A DNA stretch of 64,000 nt from assembly GCA_036266075.1 (NCBI GenBank), contig DATANV010000001.1, positions 45,144-109,143 on the forward strand. The letters are read 5' to 3'. The notes under the pieces were generated by a model. It was not told the origin of the DNA and did no database searches. It saw only the letters and a program-made list of their open reading frames with translations. The stretch comes from VRUE01 sp036266075. Lineage in GTDB: Bacteria > Actinomycetota > Thermoleophilia > Solirubrobacterales > 70-9. Below are positions 18,560 through 29,345 of the stretch, piece after piece (position 1 is the stretch's first letter; each line of letters opens with the position of its first letter). Position numbers and translations under genes: made by a program.

Positions 18560-19098
18560 GCGCTATGGCAAGGTCGCACAACGAATTCACGCTGCGCTTC
18601 GCGGACTCCGTCGCCTACCTCGACGCGGTCGAGCCGATGTGGAACGCCCTGCAGGAGCACCACGGGCGGATCACGCCGCAGCTCGACCCGCAGACGCCGA
18701 AGCGCGAGCTCGGCGACGCCTGGCGGCTGCGCCGCGCCAAGTACGAGCGCTGGCTCGAGGACCCCGAGACTTTCTTCGTTCTCGCCGAAGCCGGCGACGG
18801 GCCCGTCGGCTACGCCTTCGTCACGATCGGTCCCGGCTACGCCTCCTGGGCGACCGGCGAGCGCGCCGCGGCGCTGGAGACACTCTCGGTCCTGCCGGAG
18901 CAGCGCGGCGGCGGCGTCGGCGCAGCGCTGATCGAGGCGGTTTGGCAGAGGCTCGGCGAGCGCGGCATCGAGGACATGGCGATCACGACGACCACGACCA
19001 ACGTCGACGCCCACCGCTTCTACGAACGGCAGGGCTTCGCGCGGGGGTTCGTCATCTTCCACGGTAGGCGCGATGCCGACCGGGGCGAACGCGCGTAG
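18556..19098 (+). CDS. GNAT family N-acetyltransferase
   Basis: 180 residues from GTG 18556, which overlaps the dtd stop codon as GTGA; ATG 18565 is the alternative. The GNAT core is clear: the strand FFVLAEAGDGPVGYAFVTI, motif A LETLSVLPEQRGGGVGAALIEAVWQRL with the Q-R-G-G-G-V-G acetyl-CoA loop, and motif B ITTTTTNVDAHRFYERQGFARG. Probably co-translated with dtd. It converges with the TetR gene, whose last base follows immediately. Substrate unknown. Confidence 0.88.
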   Translation: MSAMARSHNEFTLRFADSVAYLDAVEPMWNALQEHHGRITPQLDPQTPKRELGDAWRLRRAKYERWLEDPETFFVLAEAGDGPVGYAFVTIGPGYASWATGERAAALETLSVLPEQRGGGVGAALIEAVWQRLGERGIEDMAITTTTTNVDAHRFYERQGFARGFVIFHGRRDADRGERA

Positions 19099-19740
19099 CT
19101 AGCCGCTCTGGCCGAGCGCCTCGTCGATGAACGGACCGAGCAGCTCGCCAGTCGCCGCGGCGGTCGTCTTGGGGGCCTCGCCAGGCGCGGTGACGTGACT
19201 GATCGCCAGGCGGACGAGGGCCTCCGCCAACAGCCGAGCCTTCTCCGGCGGCGCCTGCGGCCAGCCCTCCTCGATCGTCGCCGTCAGGCGGGCGGTCGCC
19301 CACTGCACGACCGGCATGCCCTGCGTGGTGACGAAGGGCAGCATGCCGCCGGTGCCGTCGTCGCTGAGCAGCACGCGAACCAGCGGGTCCTCGCCGGCGC
19401 TGCGCAGGAAGACCTCGAGCGCGGCGCCGACGGCGGCGCGGGGGTCGTCGAGGTTGGCGCGGACCGCGGCATCGACCGCGTCGAGAAAGCGCTCGCCCTC
19501 CTGGATGACGAAGGCCTGGGCGAACTCGTCGCGGCTGCCGAACTCCTTGTAGAGGGTCTGGCGGCTGACGCCGGCGGCGGAAGCGATGTCCGCCATGGTG
19601 ATTTCTGACCAGGCCCTGCGTTGCAGCTCATCCCGAGCGGCGCCGAACAGCGTCTCGCGCAGCAGCGCTTTCGCGGCTTGCGGGTAGGGCGTGCGGGCGG
19701 CGGCCTCCACGCCCTCAATCGTCGCAGCGATGGGCGCCAT
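19099..19740 (-). CDS. TetR-family regulator, probably of the alkane hydroxylase operon
   Basis: 213 residues. N-terminal TetR DNA-binding domain (about 25-75) with EITMADIASAAGVSRQTLYKEFGSRDEF, an excellent family match; the remainder is a helical ligand-binding domain. It lies 5 bp after the rubredoxin stop codon, as the third gene of alkB-rubredoxin-tetR, an arrangement known from actinobacterial alkane degraders, where the regulator (AlkX) represses its own operon and responds to fatty acids. The inverted repeat upstream of alkB is the likely operator (inference). Confidence 0.9.
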   Translation of the reverse strand: MAPIAATIEGVEAAARTPYPQAAKALLRETLFGAARDELQRRAWSEITMADIASAAGVSRQTLYKEFGSRDEFAQAFVIQEGERFLDAVDAAVRANLDDPRAAVGAALEVFLRSAGEDPLVRVLLSDDGTGGMLPFVTTQGMPVVQWATARLTATIEEGWPQAPPEKARLLAEALVRLAISHVTAPGEAPKTTAAATGELLGPFIDEALGQSG

Positions 19741-19745
19741 AGCGC

Positions 19746-19913
19746 CTACTCGTCGACCGTCTCGAAGTCGACCTTGTCGCGCACGCCGCAGTCCGGACAG
19801 TGCCAGTCATCCGGCACCTCGCTCCACGGCGTGCCGGCCGGGAAGCCCTCGCGCGGGTTCCCCGCCTGCTCGTCGTAGACGTAGCCGCAGGAGGGACAGA
19901 GCCAGGCGCTCAC
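19746..19913 (-). CDS. Rubredoxin
   Basis: 55 residues. Small iron protein with the two metal-binding knuckles CPSCGY and CPDCG that hold one Fe between four cysteines; PREGFPAGTPWSEVPDDWHCP is the standard linker. It passes electrons from a rubredoxin reductase to AlkB. The GTG start overlaps the alkB stop codon (GTGA), so translation is coupled to alkB. Confidence 0.96.
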   Translation of the reverse strand: MSAWLCPSCGYVYDEQAGNPREGFPAGTPWSEVPDDWHCPDCGVRDKVDFETVDE

Positions 19914-21094
19914 GCCGCGGCCCCGTAGCGAGCGAGGACCTTGCGCTCGGCCCGCGGCTGGATGTTGGCCCTGCGCACGTCGCCGCCGTAGTGCTCGAGC
20001 AGGCGGCGGTCCATGACGCGCCGCCAAAGCGGCGGACAGGTGGCGAGCAGGATCATCCCGGCGTAGCCGGTCGGCAGCTGCGGCGCCTCTTCGACGTGGC
20101 GCAGCGCCTGGTAGCGACGGGTCGGGTTGGCGTGGTGGTCGCTGTGGCGCTGCAGGTGGTAGAGCAGGACGTTGGAGGCGACGTTGTTGCTGTTCCAGCT
20201 GTGCTCGGGACGGCAGCGCTCGTAGCGGCCGTCGTCTTTCTTCTGGCGCCGCAGCCCGTAGTGCTCGAGGTAGTTGACGACCTCGAGCAGCGAGAAGCCG
20301 AGAGCCGCCTGGATCAGCAGGTAGGGCAGCACGACCAGGCCGAAGACCGCGGTCAGCGCGGCAAAGAGGACGACGGTCATCGCCCAGGCCTGGAGGATGT
20401 CGTTGTGGACCGACCAGACCGAGTCGCCGCCGCGCTGCAGGCGGGCGCGTTCGATCTCCCAGGCCGAGCCGAGGCTGCCTGAAACGGTGCGCGGCAGGAA
20501 GGCCCAGAAGCTCTCCCCGAGGCGGGCGCTGGCCGGATCCTCGGGCGTCGCGACGCGGACGTGGTGGCCGCGGTTGTGCTCGATGAAGAAGTGCCCGTAG
20601 CCGCTCTGCGCGAGCGCCACCTTGCTCAGCCACTTCTCCATGCTGGCCCGCTTGTGGCCCAGCTCGTGGGCGGTGTTGATCGCGATGCCGCTGACCATGC
20701 CCATCGTCAGCGCCAGGCCAAGCGAGTTGACCGTCGAGAGGCCGCCGTCGGCCCAGAGCCAGCAGGCGAAGACCAGGCCGGCGTACTGCAAGGGCAGGAA
20801 AGCGTAGGTGCACCAGCGGTAGTAGCGGTCCTGCTCGAGCCACTTGATGATGCTGTCGGGCGGGTTCTCGGCGTCCACGCCGACGACCACGTCGAGCAGC
20901 GGGAAGATCACGAAGACGAGGATCGGGCCGTAGAACCAGAAGACCCCGAGCCCGGTCAGCTGCACCAGGCCCCAGGCAAGGAACGGCAGCATCGGCACGA
21001 TCAGCCCCAGCAGCCAGGCATAGCGCTTGGGGTCCCGCCAGGTCGCCGGGCTCAGATCGGTATCGACTCCATGGGCGTGCGCAGCTGCCTCCAT
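19910..21094 (-). CDS. alkB: Alkane 1-monooxygenase
   Basis: 394 residues, integral membrane di-iron enzyme that hydroxylates medium-chain n-alkanes at the terminal carbon. All histidine motifs are present: HELGHK (143-148), EHNRGHH (172-178) and LQRHSDHH (314-321), plus the AlkB-specific NYLEHYG (274-280). Six or so hydrophobic segments precede and separate the boxes. AAGGAG lies 8 nt before the ATG. First gene of the operon alkB-rubredoxin-tetR. Confidence 0.97.
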   Translation of the reverse strand: MEAAAHAHGVDTDLSPATWRDPKRYAWLLGLIVPMLPFLAWGLVQLTGLGVFWFYGPILVFVIFPLLDVVVGVDAENPPDSIIKWLEQDRYYRWCTYAFLPLQYAGLVFACWLWADGGLSTVNSLGLALTMGMVSGIAINTAHELGHKRASMEKWLSKVALAQSGYGHFFIEHNRGHHVRVATPEDPASARLGESFWAFLPRTVSGSLGSAWEIERARLQRGGDSVWSVHNDILQAWAMTVVLFAALTAVFGLVVLPYLLIQAALGFSLLEVVNYLEHYGLRRQKKDDGRYERCRPEHSWNSNNVASNVLLYHLQRHSDHHANPTRRYQALRHVEEAPQLPTGYAGMILLATCPPLWRRVMDRRLLEHYGGDVRRANIQPRAERKVLARYGAAA

Positions 21095-21136
21095 CGGCCA
21101 CTCTCCTTGTCAAGAAACGGGAAATCGTCTGCGTCC

Positions 21137-21161
21137 TTGACAATTTAGCTGAATTTGTCAA
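21137..21161. promoter_or_regulatory. Inverted repeat upstream of alkB (probable TetR operator)
   Basis: TTGACAA (21137-21143) and TTGTCAA (21155-21161) form an inverted repeat separated by 11 bp, 43 bp upstream of the alkB start, in a locally AT-rich stretch. On the minus strand TTGCGT and CTAAAT, 16 nt apart, overlap it as a candidate promoter. Position and symmetry suit the TetR protein encoded in the operon. Confidence 0.6.
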
Positions 21162-21247
21162 TTAACGCAACATAGACTCCAATCTCGTCAACAGAGGGAG
21201 TCGGCGGGGCGCTGGCCGGAGGCCGCTTGCAGCGGCGTGATCATGGG

Positions 21248-21253
21248 TACACT
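21248..21253 (+). promoter_or_regulatory. -10 box of secG (leaderless)
   Basis: TACACT ends 7 nt before GTG 21261. It lies inside the longer open frame that starts at ATG 21243, which argues that GTG 21261 is the true start of secG. Confidence 0.5.
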
Positions 21254-21260
21254 GGCCGAC

Positions 21261-21485
21261 GTGTACACCTTCCTCGCCGTCCTGCAGGTGATCATCGCCG
21301 GCATCGTCATCTTCCTGATCCTGCTGCACTCGGGCAAAGACGCCGGCCTGTCCGGGGCATTTGGCATCGGCGGCGGAGGCAGCTCGTTCGGCGGTGGCTC
21401 GATGGTCGAGCGCAACCTCGACCGGGCGACGGTCTTCTTCTCCGTCCTCTTCGTGCTCAACACCCTGGTGCTGCTGAAGATCTAG
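21261..21485 (+). CDS. secG: Preprotein translocase subunit SecG
   Basis: 74 residues from GTG 21261 (an upstream in-frame ATG at 21243 would add six residues). Two membrane segments, YTFLAVLQVIIAGIVIFLILL and TVFFSVLFVLNTLVLLKI, flank the conserved cytoplasmic loop with HSGKDAGLSGAFG and a Gly/Ser-rich stretch SFGGGS. This is the standard two-helix SecG. The start choice rests on the -10 box 7 nt before it and on the usual MYxFL-type N-terminus. It converges on ccmF with 5 bp between stop codons. Confidence 0.93.
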   Translation: MYTFLAVLQVIIAGIVIFLILLHSGKDAGLSGAFGIGGGGSSFGGGSMVERNLDRATVFFSVLFVLNTLVLLKI

Positions 21486-21490
21486 CGGCG

Positions 21491-23924
<2,434 letters not shown>

Positions 23925-23932
<8 letters not shown>

Positions 23933-24323
23933 CCGCGGTGGTGAACTTCGACGGGCACTTGGTCACGAGCGTGTCGCGCTCGCCGACGAAGACGCCGTCC
24001 TCGACGGTCCCGTCGAGGACGATCTCGCGACCGCCGCGGAAGGGGTCCGGCACGGTGCCGGCATAAGTGACGGGAATGCTCTGCCCGGGGTCATCGCGGT
24101 CGGCGACACGGAATCGCAGCCCCTCCCCCTCGCGACCGACCGAGCCCTTCACGACGCGACCGGTCAGCTCGTAGCTGCCGCCAGAGGAGGCGCCGACCAG
24201 GTCCGAGGGCTCCTTCGCCTGCGAGGAGGCGCTGAAGGAGGTGTAGACGAGCGCACCGGCAAGCATCAAGGCGACGGCCAGCGCCACGACGAGCCGAATC
24301 TTTCGCTTGCGGCCGGGATCCAC
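23925..24323 (-). CDS. ccmE: Haem chaperone CcmE, cysteine-type variant
   Basis: 132 residues: an N-terminal anchor (10-30), then an OB-fold (YELTGRVVKGSV, RFRVADRDD, VTYAGTVPDPFRGGREIVLDG). The haem-binding motif, HxxxY in classical CcmE, here reads CPSKF (Cys123, Phe127). Cysteine-type (CxxxY) CcmE proteins are known from archaea and some sulfate reducers; the Phe at the Tyr position is a further departure. A -10 box GATAAT ends 8 nt before the GTG start, so the ccmE-ccmF transcript is probably leaderless. Confidence 0.9.
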
Positions 24324-24362
24324 GGTGGCGGATTATCGCAAGACCGCCCACCCCACCAGGCT

Positions 24363-24405
24363 GAGTTCGCCTTTGTTCGCGATATACGCGAACAAAGGCG
24401 AACTC
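24363..24405. promoter_or_regulatory. 19-bp perfect palindrome between divergent genes
   Basis: GAGTTCGCCTTTGTTCGCG (24363-24381) and its exact complement (24387-24405) are separated by ATATA. It fills most of the 100 bp between the ccmE start and the SDR start. Read as DNA it could be a two-sided operator covering a GATATA box; read as RNA it would form a long hairpin in the SDR leader. Confidence 0.65.
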
Positions 24406-24423
24406 ACCTGCGAGAATCGGGCG

Positions 24424-25137
24424 ATGGTGGGTACTCCCGACGATCCGGTGCTGCTGATTACCGGCGCGAGCAGTGGCATCGGCGCGGCGACGGCGCGGGC
24501 GGCCGCCGAGCGCTACCGGCTGGTGCTGGCGGCACGGCGGCTGGAGCCGTTGGAGGAGCTGGCCGCCGAGCTCGGCGGTAAGGAGCGCGCCCTGGCGGTG
24601 CGCTGCGACGTCACCGAGTGGGACCAGGTCGAGGCGATGGTCGCTGCCGGGCTCGAGGCCTTCGGCCGCATCGACGCGGTCTTCGCCAACGCTGGCTTCG
24701 GCGCCACCCGCGGCTTCCTCGAGGAGTCGGTCGAGCACTGGCGCTCGATGGTGCTGACCAACGTATACGGCGTGGCGCTGACGATCCGCGCCACCCTCCC
24801 CCACCTCTTGGAGCGCGGCGATGGCCACTTTGTCCTGACCAGCTCGGTCGCTGGCCGGCGGGCGTTGCCCGGCTCGCTCTACTCGGCGACCAAGTGGGCA
24901 GCCACCGCGATCGGCGAGGCGCTTCGTGCCGAGCTGCGCCAGATGCACGAGAACGACGCGATCCGCACGACGCTGATCGAGCCCGGGATGGTCGACACGC
25001 CGTTCTTCGACAACCGCCCCGGAAAGTGGGCTCTGCAGGACGAGGACATCGCCCGCGCCGTCCTCTTCGCACTCGCGCAACCGCCCCACGTCGACGTCAA
25101 CGAGATCCTCATCCGCCCTACCCGCCAGCCGATCTGA
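24424..25137 (+). CDS. Short-chain dehydrogenase/reductase
   Basis: 237 residues. Classical SDR: TGASSGIG at residues 13-20, NAG in FANAGFG, the catalytic Ser in LTSSVAG and YSATKWA holding Tyr and Lys. The substrate-binding C-terminus EPGMVDTPFF is typical. The ATG at 24424 is used because the frame further upstream crosses the 19-bp palindrome and the ccmE promoter. Unlike the SDR relic at 14.0 kb this gene is intact. Its 3' end runs into palindromic element A2. Confidence 0.9.
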   Translation: MVGTPDDPVLLITGASSGIGAATARAAAERYRLVLAARRLEPLEELAAELGGKERALAVRCDVTEWDQVEAMVAAGLEAFGRIDAVFANAGFGATRGFLEESVEHWRSMVLTNVYGVALTIRATLPHLLERGDGHFVLTSSVAGRRALPGSLYSATKWAATAIGEALRAELRQMHENDAIRTTLIEPGMVDTPFFDNRPGKWALQDEDIARAVLFALAQPPHVDVNEILIRPTRQPI

Positions 25138-25138
25138 T

Positions 25139-25249
25139 CGCCTATCCCGGTAGGGGTTCCGCTTAACTTTTTCGCCGGGCGCGGGGCGACTCTCGCTGAC
25201 GCAGTCGGGCGAAAAAGCACAAGACGCTCCACCCCTACCGGGATAGGCG
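25139..25249. repeat. Palindromic element A2 (conserved-core family)
   Basis: Outer arms CGCCTATCCCGGTAGGGGT (25139-25157) and its exact complement (25231-25249) enclose 73 nt. The core has TTTTTCGC (25168-25175), CTCTCGCTGA (25190-25199) and GCGAAAAA (25209-25216), as in A1 and A3. The right arm overlaps the last codons and stop of the glycosyltransferase gene; the left arm begins 1 bp after the SDR stop codon. Confidence 0.85.
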
Positions 25250-26269
25250 CTTGAGCAGGAAGAGGGCCGTCCTCCAGTAGCTGCGGAGGAGGAGGCGGGC
25301 CGGGCCTCCGCGGGCGACCGCCGGGATGAAGGGCGAGTCGAGGACGGGCGTCAGCCAGGAGGCGAACTCGGCGGCGCTGACCGTGCGGGTCGCCTGCACG
25401 TGGCGGCGCTCGCGCAAGAGGCGCGGCAGCCAGCGAACGACGTCGACGGTGGCGGCGAACTTCTGCCGCCACCAACCGCCGGCGATCGAGGCCGGAATCA
25501 GCGCCAGCTCGGTGACGAGTAGCGCCGGGGCGAGGAGCCAGAGCAGCGCCGCTGGGTAGACGCGGATCAGGAAAGCCCAGCGGTTGCGCTCGAGCCAGCG
25601 CCACTTGCCCTCGCTGGCGCCGAACTCGTAGTCGTGGTCGACCACCGCCGACGGCTCGATCCCCAGGGCGCCGCCGGTGAGTCGCAGTCGCAGCGAGAGG
25701 TCGACGTCCTCGTGGTAGAGGAAGAACGGCGCCGGGAAGCCACCGGCCTCTTCCCAAATGCGGCGGGGAATCGCCAGGCAGGCGCCGGAGAGCACCGGCA
25801 CCTCGCCCGCCGGCGGCGCCTCCGCGATCGGGCGGCCGTGGCCGCCGGCCCAGACGATGCCGGTGAAGTGGATCGGGTTGCCGGCCGAGTTGATCTCGGC
25901 GGCGCCGCGGGCCGCGACCAGCGCCTGCCAGGCGGCCCAGCCGCGGCCTTCGACCCAGGGGCGGCGGATCGCCTCGCCGAAGCCAGGCAAGGGCGCCGCG
26001 TCCGGGTTGAGGATCACCAACAGGTCCCCGCCGGCCAGCCGAGCCCCCTCGTTGCAGGCGGCGGCGAAGCCGGCGTTGCGACCGCTGCGCAGCAGTTTCG
26101 CCCGCGGCGCCTGCGCTTCGACGGTCTCCGGCGCGCCGTCGTCGGAGTCGTTGTCGACGACGATCAGCTCATCGCCGTCCCCCAGCTCGGGCAGCAGCGC
26201 CGGCAGCGTCCGCGCCAACTGCTCGCGGCTGTTCCAGGAGACGATCAGGACGGAAAGCGTTGGGCGCAC
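25235..26269 (-). CDS. Glycosyltransferase family 2
   Basis: 344 residues. GT-A fold: LSVLIVSWNSREQLARTLPAL, the nucleotide-binding ELIVVDNDSDDG, RNAGFAAACNEGARLAGGD and the metal-binding region LVILNPDAAP; the acceptor part has LSGACLAIPRRIWEEAGGF and FFLYHEDVDLSLRLR (ED acid base), as in rhamnosyl-type transferases. A hydrophobic segment (about 235-262) suggests membrane association. Likely adds a sugar to a cell-surface glycan. The GTG start is used; its 3' end forms part of element A2. Confidence 0.92.
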   Translation of the reverse strand: MRPTLSVLIVSWNSREQLARTLPALLPELGDGDELIVVDNDSDDGAPETVEAQAPRAKLLRSGRNAGFAAACNEGARLAGGDLLVILNPDAAPLPGFGEAIRRPWVEGRGWAAWQALVAARGAAEINSAGNPIHFTGIVWAGGHGRPIAEAPPAGEVPVLSGACLAIPRRIWEEAGGFPAPFFLYHEDVDLSLRLRLTGGALGIEPSAVVDHDYEFGASEGKWRWLERNRWAFLIRVYPAALLWLLAPALLVTELALIPASIAGGWWRQKFAATVDVVRWLPRLLRERRHVQATRTVSAAEFASWLTPVLDSPFIPAVARGGPARLLLRSYWRTALFLLKRLSR

Positions 26270-26309
26270 CGACGCCGGAGGCTAGATGGTCCGCTGCCGG
26301 CCGGGGCTA

Positions 26310-29240
26310 TCAGCGTTTCTTCGTGCCTTTGCTTTTGCAGGGGGCGCGGAGCTTCGGCCGCATGTTCGCCTTCTTGCCGTTCTGCGCTTTGAAGCGCGCG
26401 ATCACGCGGAACGGTTTGCGCCTTTTTCCTTTGCTTGCTTTACCGCCTCTCGAGCAGAGGTTCTTCGAGTTGACGAGGATGCCTTTCGGGCCGCCGCGCA
26501 GTGAGAGAGTGAACTTCGAGACCGGCACGTCCGGTACTCGGTCGAAGGTGCTGCGGATGCGGCCTTTGGCGCTGTCGGTGCGGCTGACGAGAACGATGTT
26601 CACCTGCCCTCGCAGGTCGGCGACCAGATCCGGCAGCGGGTTGTCGGAAGAGCGCAGGTAAACAGGCCCCTCGAGCGGCCCGTCGAGCAGCGGCGTCTCC
26701 GCCCGGGCGAAGCCATAGATCGATTTCTTGGGGCAGTCGCGAGCGGCGAACTGGACGCGGGTGCAGACTTTGGAGAGATTCGCCTGGTCGAGGATCAGCG
26801 CCCGCGGCAGGGTCACGGCGGCGCGACCGATGTTGGCATCGCCGCCGCGGGCGATCAGCGTCGCCCGCAGCTTCGGGTTCTTGGCCCGGCGTCGAGCGCC
26901 GAAGAGGCGCATGAACAGTTTCGGTTTGAAGCCGAGCGACTCGCAGTCGTTGACTTGGAATGGCGAGCTGGTGAGGTAGGAGCTGAAGCCGGCCGCGTCG
27001 TTCGGGTCGTTGGCACCGCCCCGCAGCGTCGCAGCGGTCGACATCGGCGCGCAGTTGGTCGGGTTGAGCGAGAAGTTCGGTCGGTCGAGCTGCATCGAGA
27101 TCGAGCGGATGTCGAGCAGGGCACCGCCGTAAACATGTGGGATCGGATCGGAGACGGCATGCACCTGAGCCGTTTCCGGCTGGACGAACAGCGCCACCCG
27201 GACGACCACAGTGCCGAGGTCGAAGGGCCCGGCGACCGCCGGCGTGATGACCGCCAGGGAGAGGGGCGCGCCCTTATAGGGACCGGCGAGGTAGACCTTG
27301 CCGCCGATCGAGATCGGCGCTGGACCGGAGCCGGAAAGAATCGTGGCGCGCCCGACGAAGCTCGCGCCCGGGCAGCTCGAGTCGGCCGTCTCCGCCAGGC
27401 CGGCGACGCCGGCGGCTTTGACCAGCGCTTCCTCCGGGCAGTAGCGAACGCCCTTCAGCTTGGCCGAGACGCCAGGCGGCAGATCGACGTCGACGCCTTT
27501 CAGCTCTTGACTGCCGTCGCTGCGAGCCAGGTCGACGCTCAGTGGGCTGTAGGCGCCGGCAACCGCTTTCGCGGTTTTGGCCGAGAAACCAGGCGCGAAG
27601 GGTCTTTCAGCGCCCGTTTTCGCGCATTTGCCGCCGCCCGGGGCGCCGGTAAGGGTGAACTCGTGCGTCGGTTTGGCCGACGCGTTGCCGCTCCAGGGAA
27701 CCATCACCGTCGCGGTCTGGTTCGGGCCGCAGATCGGCGGGCTGGTCAGCACCGCGCGCGGGCCGTCGTCGAAGTCGAGCGTGAAAGTCGTGAACGGAAC
27801 CTGCGGCAGGCCCTTCGGAATCTTGACACCGCCAATGCCTTCGACTTCCCGGCCTTCGAAGGTGGTGGTGAGGCGGCCGGTCGACGGATCGGCGCTGACC
27901 TTGCCTTCTAGGCGCACGACGATGCCGTAACGCTGCGACCGGGCTTCGACGAAGATCCGGTACTCCTGGCCCGAAAGCGGATCGCGGCTGAGCTGCTGGC
28001 CGACGTAGACGTCGCCGGTCAGCGAGCCGTCCAGCAGCGGCGGCGTGTCGATCGCAACCGTGCCGATCTTCGATGCCGGCGGACAGCCCGCCGACTCGCT
28101 CCTGGTCCCGAGACCGAACTGAGCGTTGCTGCAGGTCTGCAGGCCGCCCCCGGCCGCCGAGGGGTTGAGACCCATGCCGAGAGGCAGCGTGACCTTGGCT
28201 TCCCTCACGTTGGACTGCGCCTGTTTCGTTTTTTCCTGGACGATTTCCGACGGGGACGGGGGTTCGAAGGGAACGTCGACAGCAATCGCTGGGCCGCTGG
28301 GCGAGTCGGTCGCGGAGGCGTTCGGAGAGACCGTCAGCGACGGATCGAAGGGGATCGAGTCGCATTCTTTCGGCGAGGTTTCGGGCGGGATCCTCGACTC
28401 GAAGAAGGACGAGCCGGCGGGGAAGCTCGGATCCGGTTCCCCGTAGGAGTCGGCTCGCAGCCAGGTCGAGTAGATATGCAGGAAGGGCGAGGACGGAACC
28501 GCCGGGCCGAAGCAGGTGCTCGGCGTGGTGATGAAGGTGCCGTTACCGGCGCGCCCTTCGAAGACCAAGCGGTTTTTGAGGATCAGCCCTTCGATCAGCG
28601 GTTCGAGTTTGGGCGCTTCCGGGACTTCGATCGTGAAGCCCTCGTGGAAGTCGCCCTCCCAGGCGACGCTGGCCTTCAGGTAGACGTTGTTGCCGGCGAG
28701 GTTGAAGCCGAAGCGCGCCGGCTCGCCGAAGGGCGGGTCGACGTTGTAGACGGTCGCGGTGATCGGCGCTGGCGATTCGATCCCAAGCAGGGAGGCAGTC
28801 ACTTCGCTTTTGCCGACATCGGATCCGGCGGGGCAGCTCGACGGATTCGCTTCGAAGGTCGACTGCGCACACTGCGGCGTCGCCTGCGGGTTGACGCTGA
28901 GCCCGACCGGCAAGTCGACGTGAACGGTCTTCAATTCGCCGACCGGCGTTTTACCAGGTGCCTGGTTCTTGACGATGATCTGCGTGAAGCCCCACTGGGG
29001 GTGACCCGCGGTCTGTTCGAAGAACTGGTCTGGCGTTGCCACCGAGCAGTATTCGGCACTTTCAGGCGGTTCTTCGGTGCAGGTTCCCGCCTGCCAGCCG
29101 CTGTCGACCTGCGGATCTTCGGGATCGGACGGGGCGACGATGTCGCCCGTGTCGGCCAGGCTCGACGGGGCCCAGACCACCGCCGCCAGCACCACCGAGA
29201 CCAAACCGCAAAGGACCCGCGCGCCCCTCCTGCAGCTCAT
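26310..29240 (-). CDS. Large secreted protein with four tandem divergent modules
   Basis: 976 residues with a signal peptide (1-29, ending SSLADT). I see four diverged copies of one module starting near residues 108, 350, 585 and 808. Each begins LPxGxxxxP, then has a Cys, Fxx, a CPxxSxIG-like turn (CPAGSDVG, CPPASKIG, CPGASFVG, CPKKSIYG), TPLLDGxLxGxVYL (best in copies 2 and 4), and ends with TTTF/STFD-xxPxxPFxxFTLxFxGGPRAxL before a final Cys. The C-terminal 50 residues are strongly basic. I know no named domain for this; extracellular, beta-rich and disulfide-bonded is as far as the sequence goes. AAGGAG precedes the ATG. Confidence 0.8.
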   Translation of the reverse strand: MSCRRGARVLCGLVSVVLAAVVWAPSSLADTGDIVAPSDPEDPQVDSGWQAGTCTEEPPESAEYCSVATPDQFFEQTAGHPQWGFTQIIVKNQAPGKTPVGELKTVHVDLPVGLSVNPQATPQCAQSTFEANPSSCPAGSDVGKSEVTASLLGIESPAPITATVYNVDPPFGEPARFGFNLAGNNVYLKASVAWEGDFHEGFTIEVPEAPKLEPLIEGLILKNRLVFEGRAGNGTFITTPSTCFGPAVPSSPFLHIYSTWLRADSYGEPDPSFPAGSSFFESRIPPETSPKECDSIPFDPSLTVSPNASATDSPSGPAIAVDVPFEPPSPSEIVQEKTKQAQSNVREAKVTLPLGMGLNPSAAGGGLQTCSNAQFGLGTRSESAGCPPASKIGTVAIDTPPLLDGSLTGDVYVGQQLSRDPLSGQEYRIFVEARSQRYGIVVRLEGKVSADPSTGRLTTTFEGREVEGIGGVKIPKGLPQVPFTTFTLDFDDGPRAVLTSPPICGPNQTATVMVPWSGNASAKPTHEFTLTGAPGGGKCAKTGAERPFAPGFSAKTAKAVAGAYSPLSVDLARSDGSQELKGVDVDLPPGVSAKLKGVRYCPEEALVKAAGVAGLAETADSSCPGASFVGRATILSGSGPAPISIGGKVYLAGPYKGAPLSLAVITPAVAGPFDLGTVVVRVALFVQPETAQVHAVSDPIPHVYGGALLDIRSISMQLDRPNFSLNPTNCAPMSTAATLRGGANDPNDAAGFSSYLTSSPFQVNDCESLGFKPKLFMRLFGARRRAKNPKLRATLIARGGDANIGRAAVTLPRALILDQANLSKVCTRVQFAARDCPKKSIYGFARAETPLLDGPLEGPVYLRSSDNPLPDLVADLRGQVNIVLVSRTDSAKGRIRSTFDRVPDVPVSKFTLSLRGGPKGILVNSKNLCSRGGKASKGKRRKPFRVIARFKAQNGKKANMRPKLRAPCKSKGTKKR

Positions 29241-29345
29241 CCGATTCTCCTTCCCGCGTTCATCCCTGTCAGCGAGTTTACCTAATTTTCACGATGTAAG
29301 TTAATATTTTTCGGTATTGCTCGGTCAACGAAAGTGAGGCTAATC

